64,000 nucleotides of DNA from Patiriisocius_A hiemis (GTDB taxonomy: Bacteria; Bacteroidota; Bacteroidia; Flavobacteriales; Flavobacteriaceae), in the NCBI RefSeq assembly GCF_031846325.1, contig NZ_JAVRHZ010000004.1:124001-188000 (forward strand), in the 5' to 3' direction. A model generated the notes under the pieces. It was not told where the DNA came from. It ran no database searches and saw only the letters and a program-made list of their open reading frames with translations. Of this stretch, positions 17,444 through 26,612 are shown piece after piece. Within the stretch, counting starts at the first letter, position 1. Each line of letters starts with the position of its first letter. A program made the translations under genes and the position numbers.

Positions 17444-18552
17444 AGTTTTTAATTATTACACATACGTCTCACATAGTTAAAAACCAATCTTATTATGCCT
17501 ATGAACCTTACGTAAGGGAAATGAATCTTTGGATGCGTAATGTATCAAAGATTCATATTGTAGCACCTATTAAAACAGAACCTATACCCACAATTTTTTC
17601 TTCATATGAATCTAAAGTTAATCGATTTACAAAAGTACCATCCATTTCATTTATTAGTTTTTTTGAAGCGTTAAAAGCAATTTTTAGTATACCGCTTCTC
17701 TTTTTAAGAGTATCTTCAGCAATGCAAAAAACAGATCATATTCACCTTAGATGTCCAGGTATTATTGGTCTAATAGGCTGTTTTGCACAGATTTTTTTTC
17801 CAAAAAAATCTAAAACTGTAAAATATGCTGGAAATTGGGATCCACAATCTAAACAACCATTAAGCTACAAAATTCAAAAATGGATAGTGAGTAATACTTT
17901 TTTAACCAAGAACTGTAAAGTATTGGTGTATGGAGAATGGAAGGAGCAAAGCGATAATATTCGACCTTTTTTTACTGCAAGTTATACTACTTCCCAAATT
18001 AATACTTCTCTTACAAAAGAAATAAGTTCTCCCTTTCATTTCCTATTTGTTGGGAGTCTTGTTCCCGGAAAAAGACCGCTCTATGCAATTAAATTAGTTG
18101 AAAAACTACTTAAGAATGGTATATTCTGCTCTTTGAGTATATATGGTGATGGGGGATTATATTCAGAATTAAAAAATTATATTGAAACTAATAATTTATC
18201 CCAATCAATAACTTTACATGGAAATCAATCTCGTAACGTTATAATAGAAGCTTATAAGGTAGGTCATTTTTTAATTTTACCCTCAAAATCTGAAGGATGG
18301 CCAAAAGTAGTAGCAGAAGCTATGTTTTGGGGATGTATTCCTTTGGCAACCAAAATTTCATGTGTACCATGGATGTTAGGAAAAGGAAAAAGAGGTCACA
18401 TTCTAACATTGTCTTTAGACGAGGATAAACAAAAAGTAGTTACCTTATTAAATGAAAGAACACAATTAGAAACAATGAGTAAAGAAGCACAAACCTGGTC
18501 TCATGAATATACATTGGATAGTTTTGAAGCCGCTATAAAAAAACTGTTATAA
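17440..18552 (+). CDS. Glycosyltransferase family 4-type
   Basis: 370 residues with a GT-B fold. An N-terminal domain with a hydrophobic patch at about 70-90 is followed by HLRCPGIIGLIG. The C-terminal donor domain has HFLFVGSLVPGKRPLYAIKLVEKL, the SIYGDGGLYSELKNYI loop and ILPSKSEGWPKVVAEAMFWGCIPLAT (EX7E: E-G-W-P-K-V-V-A-E). The N-terminus is less typical than in the flanking GT4 genes. ATGA overlap with the previous gene and TAATG with the next. Role: one further sugar addition, specificity unknown. Confidence 0.87.
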   Translation: MKFLIITHTSHIVKNQSYYAYEPYVREMNLWMRNVSKIHIVAPIKTEPIPTIFSSYESKVNRFTKVPSISFISFFEALKAIFSIPLLFLRVSSAMQKTDHIHLRCPGIIGLIGCFAQIFFPKKSKTVKYAGNWDPQSKQPLSYKIQKWIVSNTFLTKNCKVLVYGEWKEQSDNIRPFFTASYTTSQINTSLTKEISSPFHFLFVGSLVPGKRPLYAIKLVEKLLKNGIFCSLSIYGDGGLYSELKNYIETNNLSQSITLHGNQSRNVIIEAYKVGHFLILPSKSEGWPKVVAEAMFWGCIPLATKISCVPWMLGKGKRGHILTLSLDEDKQKVVTLLNERTQLETMSKEAQTWSHEYTLDSFEAAIKKLL

Positions 18553-19616
18553 TGCGTGTTTTACAACTTATAGATTCTTTAGATGGCGGAGGAGCAGAGC
18601 GTATTGCTATTAATTTGGCGAACTGTTTATCAACCCATACAGAGAAGTCTTTTTTATGTGCTACTAGAAAAGAGGGTATTTTAAAGAGTACAATCTCTAA
18701 TAAAGTAGAGTATCTTCACTTACAGAGGAATAACACACTAGATATTTTGTCATTAATTCGTCTTTCAAAATATGTAAGAGTTAATAAGATAACTCACATA
18801 CATGCGCATAGTACTTCATTTTTCTTAGGAGTATTGGTTTATTTCTTAAACCGAAAAATAAAGATTATTTGGCATGATCATTATGGAGATAGTGAACATT
18901 TAGAAAAAAGAGATTTTAAAGTATTAAAATGGTTTTCTCGTTATTTTGATTGTATCATAGCAGTCAATGAAAAACTGAAAACTTGGAGTGAACTTAATTT
19001 AAAATGTAACAAAGTTTATTTTATAATCAATTTTGTAAATGATAATCAATCAGAAGTTTTAAATGAAGAAATAAAAGGGGAGGGAACTTTTAAGATAGTT
19101 TGTTTGGCAAATGTTAGACCTCAAAAAGATCATTTAAACTTATTGAAAGCTTATAGTATTGCGCAAAAGCAACTTTCTAATATTTCATTACATTTAATTG
19201 GAAGTGTAAATAAAGAATCTGAAATTTATAGAGAGCTCTCAAATTATATAGATAAGCATAAAATAAATCAGGTTTATTTTTATGGTTCTAAGCAAATAAC
19301 TCAAACTTTTTTAAAACAGTTTGATATAGGTGTTTTGTCCTCGCGTTCTGAAGGGTTGCCAGTAGCAATCTTGGAATATGCAAATGCAAAACTACCTACA
19401 ATTGTCACTAATGTGGGGCAATGTGCAGATGTTATTGAAGAAAGAGGAATTATTGTTCCTCCTCAAGACTCAAAAAAATTAGCTAAGGCAATTATTACTT
19501 TGTACAACGATGGTAACTTGCAAGATAAGTTTGCTACTTTGCAATATAATTTTGTGATGAAACATTATTCATCAAAGTCAGTTATTCCACAACTTATAAA
19601 AATTTATAGTCATTAA
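18552..19616 (+). CDS. Glycosyltransferase family 4
   Basis: 354 residues. Starts VLQLIDSLDGGGAERIAINLANCL, the GGAER motif of the WcaL/WbnH-type GT4 subgroup; the donor domain has VCLANVRPQKDHLNLLKAYSIA and VLSSRSEGLPVAILEYANAKLPTIVTNVG (EX7E). 1-nt overlap with the upstream gene; 22 nt then separate it from the polymerase-like gene. Cytoplasmic repeat-unit assembly enzyme; the sugar cannot be assigned. Confidence 0.92.
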   Translation: MRVLQLIDSLDGGGAERIAINLANCLSTHTEKSFLCATRKEGILKSTISNKVEYLHLQRNNTLDILSLIRLSKYVRVNKITHIHAHSTSFFLGVLVYFLNRKIKIIWHDHYGDSEHLEKRDFKVLKWFSRYFDCIIAVNEKLKTWSELNLKCNKVYFIINFVNDNQSEVLNEEIKGEGTFKIVCLANVRPQKDHLNLLKAYSIAQKQLSNISLHLIGSVNKESEIYRELSNYIDKHKINQVYFYGSKQITQTFLKQFDIGVLSSRSEGLPVAILEYANAKLPTIVTNVGQCADVIEERGIIVPPQDSKKLAKAIITLYNDGNLQDKFATLQYNFVMKHYSSKSVIPQLIKIYSH

Positions 19617-19638
19617 ACAACTTACTAAAATAAACTAT

Positions 19639-20964
19639 ATGCAACTCATTGCGCTCCATGGTGCTCTTGGTTTTGCAACGTACTTATTTGAAATTACTTC
19701 GAGGTTGTTTTTTTTTGTAGCGCTATGTTATTTCTTGTACAGAATACTTAAAAATAAAAACAAGAATGAAGAAGTTCTTGTCGCTGCTGGTTATGTGGTA
19801 GGGTTTGAAGTGTTTTCTAGAATGACAGGTGGTATTAGCTTCTCATATGAGTTTGCTAAATATGCAGTAATGGGATTCATGGTTTTAGGGCTGTTTTTTA
19901 AAGGTTTTAAAAGAAATTCTTTGCCCTATTTTATGTACCTCGTATTCTTGATACCGGGGATATTGTTTTCAGCAATCAACTTAAATTATGATAGTCCTTT
20001 CTTTAACTTAATAGGGTTTAATTTGAGTGGTCCTATTTGTATAGGTATCTGTGCATTGTATTGCAATGGAAGGAAAATTCCATTTCAAAGGCTTCAAAAT
20101 ATTACACTAGCTATATTATTGCCAATTATTAGCATGACGGTCTATTTGTATTTTTATACGCCAAACATTAGAGATGTTTTAAGTGGTACACAATCTAATT
20201 TTGAAGCTTCTGGAGGATTTGGGCCAAATCAAGTAGCAACTATACTTGGTTTAGGGCTTTTTATATTATTTACACGTCTGTTAATTGTAAAAAATAAAAC
20301 AATAAACATTTTAGATTTTGCTCTTTTAGCACTTATAGGCTACAGAGGTATTGTTACTTTTTCTCGTGGTGGAATTATTACTGGAGTAGGTTGTATAATA
20401 ATCTTTTTAATTATATACTTTATACGCTCTAAGGCACAACAAAAAGCCAATTTAATTCCTAAAATTGTGACTATAGTAGCTATTTTTGCTGCAACTTGGA
20501 TTGTTAGTTCAATTTCAACTCTAGGGTTAATTGATAAGCGTTATTCTAATCAAGATGCAGCTGGTCGCGTCAAAGAAGACATAACAACGGGTAGATCTGA
20601 GTTAATTTTAGCTGAGTTAAATGCTTTTTTTGAAAATCCAGTTACAGGTATTGGAGTTGGAAAAATTAAGGAATATAGAGAAGCTCAAACGGGTAAAATT
20701 GTAGCAACACATAACGAGGTGACTAGAATTTTATCAGAACATGGAATATTTGGGATGGGAGCTTTAGCTATTTTATTTTTTACTCCATTAATAATAAGAA
20801 TAAAAGATAGGTCTAATCTTTTTGCTCTTTCCTTTTTTGCTTTCTGGTTTTTAACTATAAATCACTCCTCGATGAGGATTGCTGCGCCAGCTTTTATATA
20901 CGGACTATGTTTAATCTCAATTATAAATGTCAAAAAAAAGAAAGCTATTATACATAGGAAATAA
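19639..20964 (+). CDS. O-antigen polymerase/ligase family membrane protein (Wzy/WaaL-like)
   Basis: 441 residues with about ten to eleven hydrophobic helices. A large extracytoplasmic loop contains DKRYSNQDAAGRVKEDITTGRSELILAE and NPVTGIGVGKIKEYRE, followed by THNEVTRILSEHGIFG. This arrangement (R...TGR..., P..G.G...., HN....L.E.G) is the O-antigen ligase/Wzy_C domain. It either polymerises repeat units on undecaprenyl pyrophosphate or ligates them to an acceptor on the periplasmic side; sequence alone does not separate the two. No Wzx flippase or Wzz is in the window, so these must lie elsewhere, perhaps upstream. Confidence 0.85.
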   Translation: MQLIALHGALGFATYLFEITSRLFFFVALCYFLYRILKNKNKNEEVLVAAGYVVGFEVFSRMTGGISFSYEFAKYAVMGFMVLGLFFKGFKRNSLPYFMYLVFLIPGILFSAINLNYDSPFFNLIGFNLSGPICIGICALYCNGRKIPFQRLQNITLAILLPIISMTVYLYFYTPNIRDVLSGTQSNFEASGGFGPNQVATILGLGLFILFTRLLIVKNKTINILDFALLALIGYRGIVTFSRGGIITGVGCIIIFLIIYFIRSKAQQKANLIPKIVTIVAIFAATWIVSSISTLGLIDKRYSNQDAAGRVKEDITTGRSELILAELNAFFENPVTGIGVGKIKEYREAQTGKIVATHNEVTRILSEHGIFGMGALAILFFTPLIIRIKDRSNLFALSFFAFWFLTINHSSMRIAAPAFIYGLCLISIINVKKKKAIIHRK

Positions 20965-21949
20965 ACTATCTAAAGCTGGTAATACAATTACATCCATAGA
21001 GACTTTAGGGGCTTTATTACAGCAGGAAGGTTTTGAAATTATGTTTTCTTCTTCAAAAAAAAACAAAGCACTCAGGCTCATTGATATGCTTTTTGCGGTA
21101 ATTAAAAACGCCTTAAAAGTTGACTATATTTTAATAGACACATACAGCACTCAAAATTTTTACTATGCTGTTGCAGTTGGTAATCTAGCAAGATTGTTTA
21201 AAATAAAATATATTCCAATACTCAGAGGAGGAGACTTGCCTTCAAGACTAAAAAATAGCCCTTCACAGTCTAAAAAATTCTTTGGGAGTGCATATTTAAA
21301 TATAGCCCCATCCTTATATCTTAAGGAAGTTTTTGAAAAAGAAGGCTACAATAATCTTAGGCATATCCCTAATACCATAGAAATAAAAAATTATGAATTT
21401 AAATTAAGAGAAAAACCAGAATTTAACTTATTATGGGTGCGCTCCTTTAATAAAATTTATAACCCAAAATTAGCAATTGATGTAGTCTCTTCTTTAATTT
21501 CTGAAGGATATAATGCTACTTTATGTATGATAGGGCCTGATAAGGACGGTTCGCTTGAGGAGTGTAAAAGAATTGCAATTACACAAAACTTACCAATAAC
21601 TTTTACTGGAGGATTACCTAAAGAAAAATGGATTAAAAAATCTGAAGAATTTGACATTTTTATTAATACTACAAACTTTGATAATACTCCTATTAGCGCA
21701 ATAGAAGCTATGGCACTTGGACTACCTGTAATTTCCACAAATGTTGGTGGGCTTCCATATTTACTTGAAACAAATAAAGATGGTATACTCGTTCCGCCTA
21801 ATAATTCGAAAGCTTTTGTGAAAGAAATAATAAAACTCATTGAACAACCAGGAAACGCTCAAAAATTATCTAAAAAGGCTAGAAAAAAAGTAGAATGTTT
21901 TGATTGGAAGATTGTAAAGCATCAATGGTTACAGCTTTTAAACCAATAA
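20927..21949 (+). CDS. Glycosyltransferase family 4
   Basis: 340 residues. The N-terminal part SKKRKLLYIGNKLSKAGNTITSIETLGALL begins inside the preceding gene (38-nt overlap). The donor domain shows NLLWVRSFNKIYNPKLAIDVVSSL, TFTGGLPKEKWIKKSEEFDIFINTTNFDNTPISAIEAMALGLPVISTNVGGLPYLL (EX7E-like, with N-T-P-I-S-A-I-E). The long overlap could mean the true start is downstream, but the N-terminal strand KLLYIGN supports this one. Repeat-unit transferase of unknown donor. Confidence 0.88.
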   Translation: MSKKRKLLYIGNKLSKAGNTITSIETLGALLQQEGFEIMFSSSKKNKALRLIDMLFAVIKNALKVDYILIDTYSTQNFYYAVAVGNLARLFKIKYIPILRGGDLPSRLKNSPSQSKKFFGSAYLNIAPSLYLKEVFEKEGYNNLRHIPNTIEIKNYEFKLREKPEFNLLWVRSFNKIYNPKLAIDVVSSLISEGYNATLCMIGPDKDGSLEECKRIAITQNLPITFTGGLPKEKWIKKSEEFDIFINTTNFDNTPISAIEAMALGLPVISTNVGGLPYLLETNKDGILVPPNNSKAFVKEIIKLIEQPGNAQKLSKKARKKVECFDWKIVKHQWLQLLNQ

Positions 21950-21986
21950 ATAATTCCATACATTTACAGCCTAACTCTCCAGCCAA

Positions 21987-23378
21987 ATGTCTAAGAAATC
22001 GAGTATCCATTTTGATATATCGGAACGTAAAGTATTATTGCGTATTCTAGATATTGCATCGGTGCTTTCTCTCTTATATGGAATTGGTCTTGTATTTGAT
22101 TTTGATTATTTTAAAATAAATGAAGAGCATTGGGTCTGGTCTATTGTATTGGGACTTTATATAGCAGTTTTTGCTACAATTTTCGAACTATATAACCTTC
22201 AGAAAGCAAGCAAGTTTGAAGTAGTAATTCAAAATATAATACTTACCTCATCTGTCACAGTACTATTTTATTTACTTACACCCTTTTTTACACCAGAGCT
22301 TCCAGAGAATAGATTACAAATAGTATACTTTTACTTGGCAGTTAATATAGCATTATTAATATGGAGGTATGCTTACATTAGTTTAATATCTACCCCTAGG
22401 TTCAATAAAAAAGTACTTCTAATAACAAGCTTTGACTCGCTAAAACCTATAATTAATTCTTTACATAAATCCGACCCCAATTACAGAGTAGTAGGCTATG
22501 TAGATACAAGTACTGTTAAAGAGAGTGTTTCTGTTGAAGGAATAAAAGCGTATCAAAAAAAATCACTCATTAATGATGTCGAAGAGGATTTTATTTCTGA
22601 AATAGTAGTGGCACTTCCTAATGGTAAAGGAATGACTCCAACCTTAAATTCTTTACTAATTAGACTACTAGAAAAAGGAACTCCAATAAGAGAGTATACT
22701 CAAGTATATGAAGAAAATACGAGAAGAGTTCCTGTACATCATGCTGAACAAGATTTTTATAGATATTTCCCTTTTAGTAGAAGTAACCAAAATAAATTTT
22801 ACCTCTTTTTTCATAGAGTATTAGATTTACTATTTTCAATTATAGGTTTAATTTTTGGTATTGTAATCTTCCCAATAGTGTTGTTAGGGAATCTATTTGC
22901 AAATAGGGGCCCTCTTTTTTACTCACAAGTAAGAGTTGGTAAAAACAGTAAAGAATTTAGAATCTATAAACTGCGTACAATGATAGTAGATGCGGAGAAG
23001 GAAGGGGCTAGATATGCTTCTACTAATGATACGAGAATAACTAAGTTTGGTAAGTTTTTGCGTAAAACTCGTATTGATGAAATACCTCAATTTATAAATG
23101 TTATTAAAGGGGAAATGAGTGTTATTGGACCGCGTCCAGAGCGACCAGTATTTGTTAAAGAATTATCTAAACAAATACCCTTTTATGAAGTCCGTCATCT
23201 TGTAAAACCTGGAGTGACAGGGTGGGCACAAGTAAATGCAAAATATGGCGCTTCAAAAGAAGATGCTTTAGAAAAGCTGCAGTACGACCTATATTATATT
23301 AAAAGAAGAAGTCTTTTCCTTGACATTAGTATTGTTATAAAAACTTTGAGTACTATTATCTTTTATAGAGGGCAGTAA
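21987..23378 (+). CDS. Undecaprenyl-phosphate sugar phosphotransferase (WcaJ/WbaP-like initiating transferase)
   Basis: 463 residues. Four predicted N-terminal helices (about 15-125), a soluble CoA-binding-like/Rossmann middle domain (about 140-250), one further helix (about 265-300) and a C-terminal bacterial sugar transferase domain with GPLFYSQVRVGKNSKEFRIYKLRTM, RKTRIDEIPQFINVIKGEMSVIGPRPERP and VKPGVTGWAQVNAKYG. Transfers a hexose-1-phosphate to undecaprenyl phosphate and so starts repeat-unit synthesis at the inner membrane. Last gene of the locus; 3 nt from the convergent DUF4105 gene with no clear terminator between them. Confidence 0.93.
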   Translation: MSKKSSIHFDISERKVLLRILDIASVLSLLYGIGLVFDFDYFKINEEHWVWSIVLGLYIAVFATIFELYNLQKASKFEVVIQNIILTSSVTVLFYLLTPFFTPELPENRLQIVYFYLAVNIALLIWRYAYISLISTPRFNKKVLLITSFDSLKPIINSLHKSDPNYRVVGYVDTSTVKESVSVEGIKAYQKKSLINDVEEDFISEIVVALPNGKGMTPTLNSLLIRLLEKGTPIREYTQVYEENTRRVPVHHAEQDFYRYFPFSRSNQNKFYLFFHRVLDLLFSIIGLIFGIVIFPIVLLGNLFANRGPLFYSQVRVGKNSKEFRIYKLRTMIVDAEKEGARYASTNDTRITKFGKFLRKTRIDEIPQFINVIKGEMSVIGPRPERPVFVKELSKQIPFYEVRHLVKPGVTGWAQVNAKYGASKEDALEKLQYDLYYIKRRSLFLDISIVIKTLSTIIFYRGQ

Positions 23379-23381
23379 GTA

Positions 23382-24563
23382 TTATTGCTTTTTAATATAT
23401 ACCACAACATAAATATACCTAATAATTAAGGCGATGTATAAGGGTAAAAATCCAATAGAAAACTCTTGCACACTTGTAAACCAATGGATAAAAAGTAGCG
23501 TCATAAGTAGTAATAAAAAAATAAGATAGCGCTGCAACCACTTTTTTGGTTTTTTCTTTCCTATCGCCACAAAAAACAAAATAGTAAAAGGGAAAGCCCA
23601 TAATAAATTATAGTTGTTTGCTGTTGCAGTATGGTCAGTACCAAACCAAAGCAATGCTAAAATAACTCCTATAACACCTGTAGTAAAAAATAGGATACTA
23701 TCTAAATACCTACTTCTTCTATTTTTTTTATAATCTAAGAAAGTAACAACTAACATGATTAAACTTAGTATTGAAAACACAAAAACAGGACTTGTGAAGA
23801 AGTTGGTTGCCGTACGTGTTTGACTATTTTTAAAAAGTGTTTTTGTTTCTTTTACTAGCGGTATCGTATTGTTGTTTTTTTTAATAGTAGCAACGGCTGC
23901 AGCTTCAAAAACGTAATTTGGTAAAAACTGGTGTTGCCATGCATTAGCCGTTCTATCAGTAATTGAACCAATTGCTACATCCATTCCTAAACTTCCCCAA
24001 GAATTTGCTTTTACGTTTTTTTGAATAAGTTGTCTAAAGGTATAAGGATCCTCTATAAATGAGTCCGTATAACTAATTTTACTACCAAGTACTTCAACAA
24101 GTACATCTCTTATTTTAGTAGCGCAATTATCAAAAAAGAAATCGTATTTATAACTGGCATTCTCAGGTTTTGCATTATTTTGAAGATAATTAAACAATGT
24201 TTCTTTATCTAAATAGGTTAAATCTAAAACTTGTTCTTTTACCCATCTATTTTGTCTTTTATAGCTTTCTAAAAAGGGTTGAAAGTTTCGTTCACTTAAT
24301 TGATACAATAACTTTCCTCTCGCAAATTTTGTATAAAAATTAGGTGTTGAAAAATCATACGTACCGTAATTATATACAATATCAAAACCAGTTGCTACAT
24401 CTTTGACTCTAAAAGCACTATGACCAAATTTGTCATATAGTTGTTGTCCAGGTCCAATAGTAATAATACTTACTTCAGCACTCTCAGAAATTGGAATGTA
24501 CTGAGCTTGAGAAAAATTTAAAACAAAGAGAAAAAACAGTAATGAAGTGATTTTTTTAAACAC
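23382..24563 (-). CDS. DUF4105 (Lnb N-terminal periplasmic domain) membrane protein
   Basis: 393 residues. Signal peptide (LLFFLFVLNFSQAQ), then a periplasmic DUF4105 domain with GQQLYDKFGHSAFRVKD and FFFDNCATKIRDVL. The conserved His (KFGHSAF) and Cys (DNCATK) suggest a papain/NlpC-P60-like fold, though activity is unproven. The C-terminal 150 residues carry about five transmembrane helices. It follows porQ by 45 nt on the same strand. This two-domain build is common in Bacteroidota next to porQ; function unknown. Confidence 0.85.
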   Translation of the reverse strand: MFKKITSLLFFLFVLNFSQAQYIPISESAEVSIITIGPGQQLYDKFGHSAFRVKDVATGFDIVYNYGTYDFSTPNFYTKFARGKLLYQLSERNFQPFLESYKRQNRWVKEQVLDLTYLDKETLFNYLQNNAKPENASYKYDFFFDNCATKIRDVLVEVLGSKISYTDSFIEDPYTFRQLIQKNVKANSWGSLGMDVAIGSITDRTANAWQHQFLPNYVFEAAAVATIKKNNNTIPLVKETKTLFKNSQTRTATNFFTSPVFVFSILSLIMLVVTFLDYKKNRRSRYLDSILFFTTGVIGVILALLWFGTDHTATANNYNLLWAFPFTILFFVAIGKKKPKKWLQRYLIFLLLLMTLLFIHWFTSVQEFSIGFLPLYIALIIRYIYVVVYIKKQ

Positions 24564-24587
24564 ACTTATGGGTTTCAGGATTTAATA

Positions 24588-24595
24588 CAAAGATA
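24588..24595 (-). promoter_or_regulatory. Candidate -7 box upstream of the DUF4105 gene
   Basis: The minus strand reads TATCTTTG, an exact TAnnTTTG match, 24 nt before the DUF4105 start and inside the 45-nt gap after porQ. No clear -33 element is visible, so the gene may have its own promoter besides read-through from porQ. Confidence 0.4.
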
Positions 24596-24608
24596 CAAGA
24601 TTAGTTCG

Positions 24609-25703
24609 CTACCTAAAGATGCTTAAATCCATTTTAAGAGAAAAAACATTAGAATATAATGCAGCGCTTTGGTCTCCAATATCTGTTAAAGCGTAATCTA
24701 TTTGTATACCTTTATATTTAAAACCTACACCAATATTGGGCTGAAAGCCAACAGAGTCACTTCCGTCCAATTGCTGAATGTTTTGAAAATTACCAACACC
24801 AGCTCTTACAAAAACCATATCTATGTAGCCAAACTCAAATCCCCCAGAAGGAGTAATACTTGTAAAGCCAGAAGAAATAATATCATTAGTTTCTGCAAAT
24901 CTAAAATTTAGGTCTATTTCTGTTAGGAGTGAAAAGTCATAATGAAAAACAAATTTTCTTGAAGCTCCAAGCTGTAATTTTGGTATTGTTATTTCTGTAG
25001 TTTCTGGTAATTCTTGGTTTTGACCTTCTACCGCTCCTTGTATGGTTGCAAATTGCTCTTCATCTATAGTCCAAGCATTAAAGGTGGTTGTTATGTCTCG
25101 AGCCATTAAACCAAATTTCCAATCTCCTCTTTCAAACTGTATTCCAGCATCGAGACCAAACCCCCAAGAGGAAGCGAAGTCTCCAATAATCCTTCTAATT
25201 ACTTTTGCGTTTACTCCAACATTTAGACCATCTAAAGGAAGCCTGCGTGCATATGAAAATGTTACTCCATAATCTGCAGTAGAAAAAAGACTTATTCTAT
25301 TATAGTCTATATTACCTTGGTCATCTATAAGCTGGGTAGTATTTAAAATGTCATCGACACCAAAGCGTATTACTGAAAGCCCTACAGCACTTCTATCGTC
25401 TAAAGGCATTGCAAATGCAGCATAATCATAATTTGCAATATTAGCAAAGTAAGAAGCGTGCATTAATGCTAGTTGCTTATCCTCTACATTAACCAATCCA
25501 GCAGGATTCCAATATCCAGAATTTACATCGCCAGTAGATGCTACCACAGAGTTGGCCATCCCAAAAGAAGCTGCATCTACACCTATGTTCATAAACTCAT
25601 TAGAGTATTTTCGTGTTGTCTGGGCAGAAACAGTTAGTGAGAGTAGTAAAAAAGCAATAAATAGATTCCTTTTCAAGCTAGAATTTTTGCACAAATATCT
25701 CAT
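24609..25703 (-). CDS. porQ: Type IX secretion system PorV/PorQ-family outer-membrane protein, PorQ-like
   Basis: 364 residues. Signal peptide at about 12-28 (FIAFLLLSLTVSAQ), then a beta-barrel with repeated aromatic-ended strands. NIGVDAASFGMANSVVASTGDVNSGYWNPAGLV is the PorV/PorQ-family signature, and the chain ends SLKMDLSIFR. Length fits PorQ better than the longer PorV, and the neighbour is DUF4105 rather than PorU. PorQ is an accessory outer-membrane component of T9SS. It faces away from pssA across a 124-nt divergent intergenic region. The start at 25703 keeps a long n-region (MRYLCKNSSLKRN), so a later start is possible. Confidence 0.8.
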   Translation of the reverse strand: MRYLCKNSSLKRNLFIAFLLLSLTVSAQTTRKYSNEFMNIGVDAASFGMANSVVASTGDVNSGYWNPAGLVNVEDKQLALMHASYFANIANYDYAAFAMPLDDRSAVGLSVIRFGVDDILNTTQLIDDQGNIDYNRISLFSTADYGVTFSYARRLPLDGLNVGVNAKVIRRIIGDFASSWGFGLDAGIQFERGDWKFGLMARDITTTFNAWTIDEEQFATIQGAVEGQNQELPETTEITIPKLQLGASRKFVFHYDFSLLTEIDLNFRFAETNDIISSGFTSITPSGGFEFGYIDMVFVRAGVGNFQNIQQLDGSDSVGFQPNIGVGFKYKGIQIDYALTDIGDQSAALYSNVFSLKMDLSIFR

Positions 25704-25827
25704 TAATTTCTAGAATACTAAACTATAAAATTGAATACATATTGTATGTTTATCCTCTAAGACGGAAATACTTTGTTATTTTTACAAAAAATGAAGGTTT
25801 TTTGAAATTTATACCTTTTTAACTAAC

Positions 25828-26568
25828 ATGATAAAGCAAATTCCTAACATAATTACTTCATTAAACCTTTTGTGTGGTACAATTGCTTTGTTTTTTGCAA
25901 TTTCTGGAGATTTAATTACCGCCTCAATATTTGTTTTTTTAGGAATATTCTTTGATTTTTTTGATGGTTTAGCTGCTAGACTATTAAAAGCGCAAAGTAA
26001 AGTTGGACTAGAATTAGATTCACTTGCAGATATGGTGACAAGTGGTGTAGTTCCTGGAATAGTTATGGTTCAATTACTTTACTTAAGTATTACAGGAGAT
26101 TCAGTCGATATTAATCAACTTTTTTCTACAGAAAATTGGAATGCTAGCAAATATCAATACCTACCTTTTTTTGGACTACTTATTACATTAGCTTCTGCAT
26201 ACAGACTTGCTAAATTTAATGTGGATACACGTCAAACTACAAGCTTTATTGGGCTCCCAACTCCTGCCAATGCACTTTTAATATTAAGCATTCCTTTAAT
26301 GCTAGAGTTTCAATATACTCAAAGTTTAGCATCGGTTGTGCTTAATACATGGTTGCTTTTAGGAGTAACAGTAGTAAGTTGCTTCTTATTAAATGCAGAA
26401 ATTCCATTATTTTCTTTAAAATTTAAAACCTGGGGGTTTAATAAGAATTTAAAAAGATATTTTTTTCTTTTTATTTCTTTGGTTTTAATCTTTGTTTTTA
26501 AGTTTATTGCAATACCAATTATACTTTTATTTTATTTTATTTTGTCTTTGTTTTGGAAAGCAGATTAA
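25828..26568 (+). CDS. pssA: CDP-diacylglycerol-serine O-phosphatidyltransferase
   Basis: 246 residues, integral membrane enzyme that makes phosphatidylserine, the precursor of phosphatidylethanolamine. The CDP-alcohol phosphotransferase motif D-x2-D-G-x2-A-R-x8-G-x3-D-x3-D is complete: FDFFDGLAARLL...GLELDSLAD at about residues 42-66. N-terminal PNIITSLNLLCGTIALFFA is typical of the class II (Bacillus-type) enzyme. Several hydrophobic helices follow, with a long strongly hydrophobic C-terminus. Monocistronic: divergent from porQ and followed by a gene with its own promoter. Confidence 0.92.
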   Translation: MIKQIPNIITSLNLLCGTIALFFAISGDLITASIFVFLGIFFDFFDGLAARLLKAQSKVGLELDSLADMVTSGVVPGIVMVQLLYLSITGDSVDINQLFSTENWNASKYQYLPFFGLLITLASAYRLAKFNVDTRQTTSFIGLPTPANALLILSIPLMLEFQYTQSLASVVLNTWLLLGVTVVSCFLLNAEIPLFSLKFKTWGFNKNLKRYFFLFISLVLIFVFKFIAIPIILLFYFILSLFWKAD

Positions 26569-26578
26569 TATATTTTTG
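26547..26578 (+). promoter_or_regulatory. Bacteroidota-type promoter, -33 TTTG / -7 TATTTTTG
   Basis: TTTG at 26547-26550 and TATTTTTG at 26571-26578 with a 20-nt spacer match the sigma-ABfr consensus TTTG-N19-21-TAnnTTTG. The -33 box is inside the 3' end of pssA. The start codon of the following gene is 34 nt downstream of the -7 box, so this promoter probably drives it. Confidence 0.6.
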
Positions 26579-26612
26579 GTGACTTTATCATTTTCGAATA
26601 TTAATATATTAT

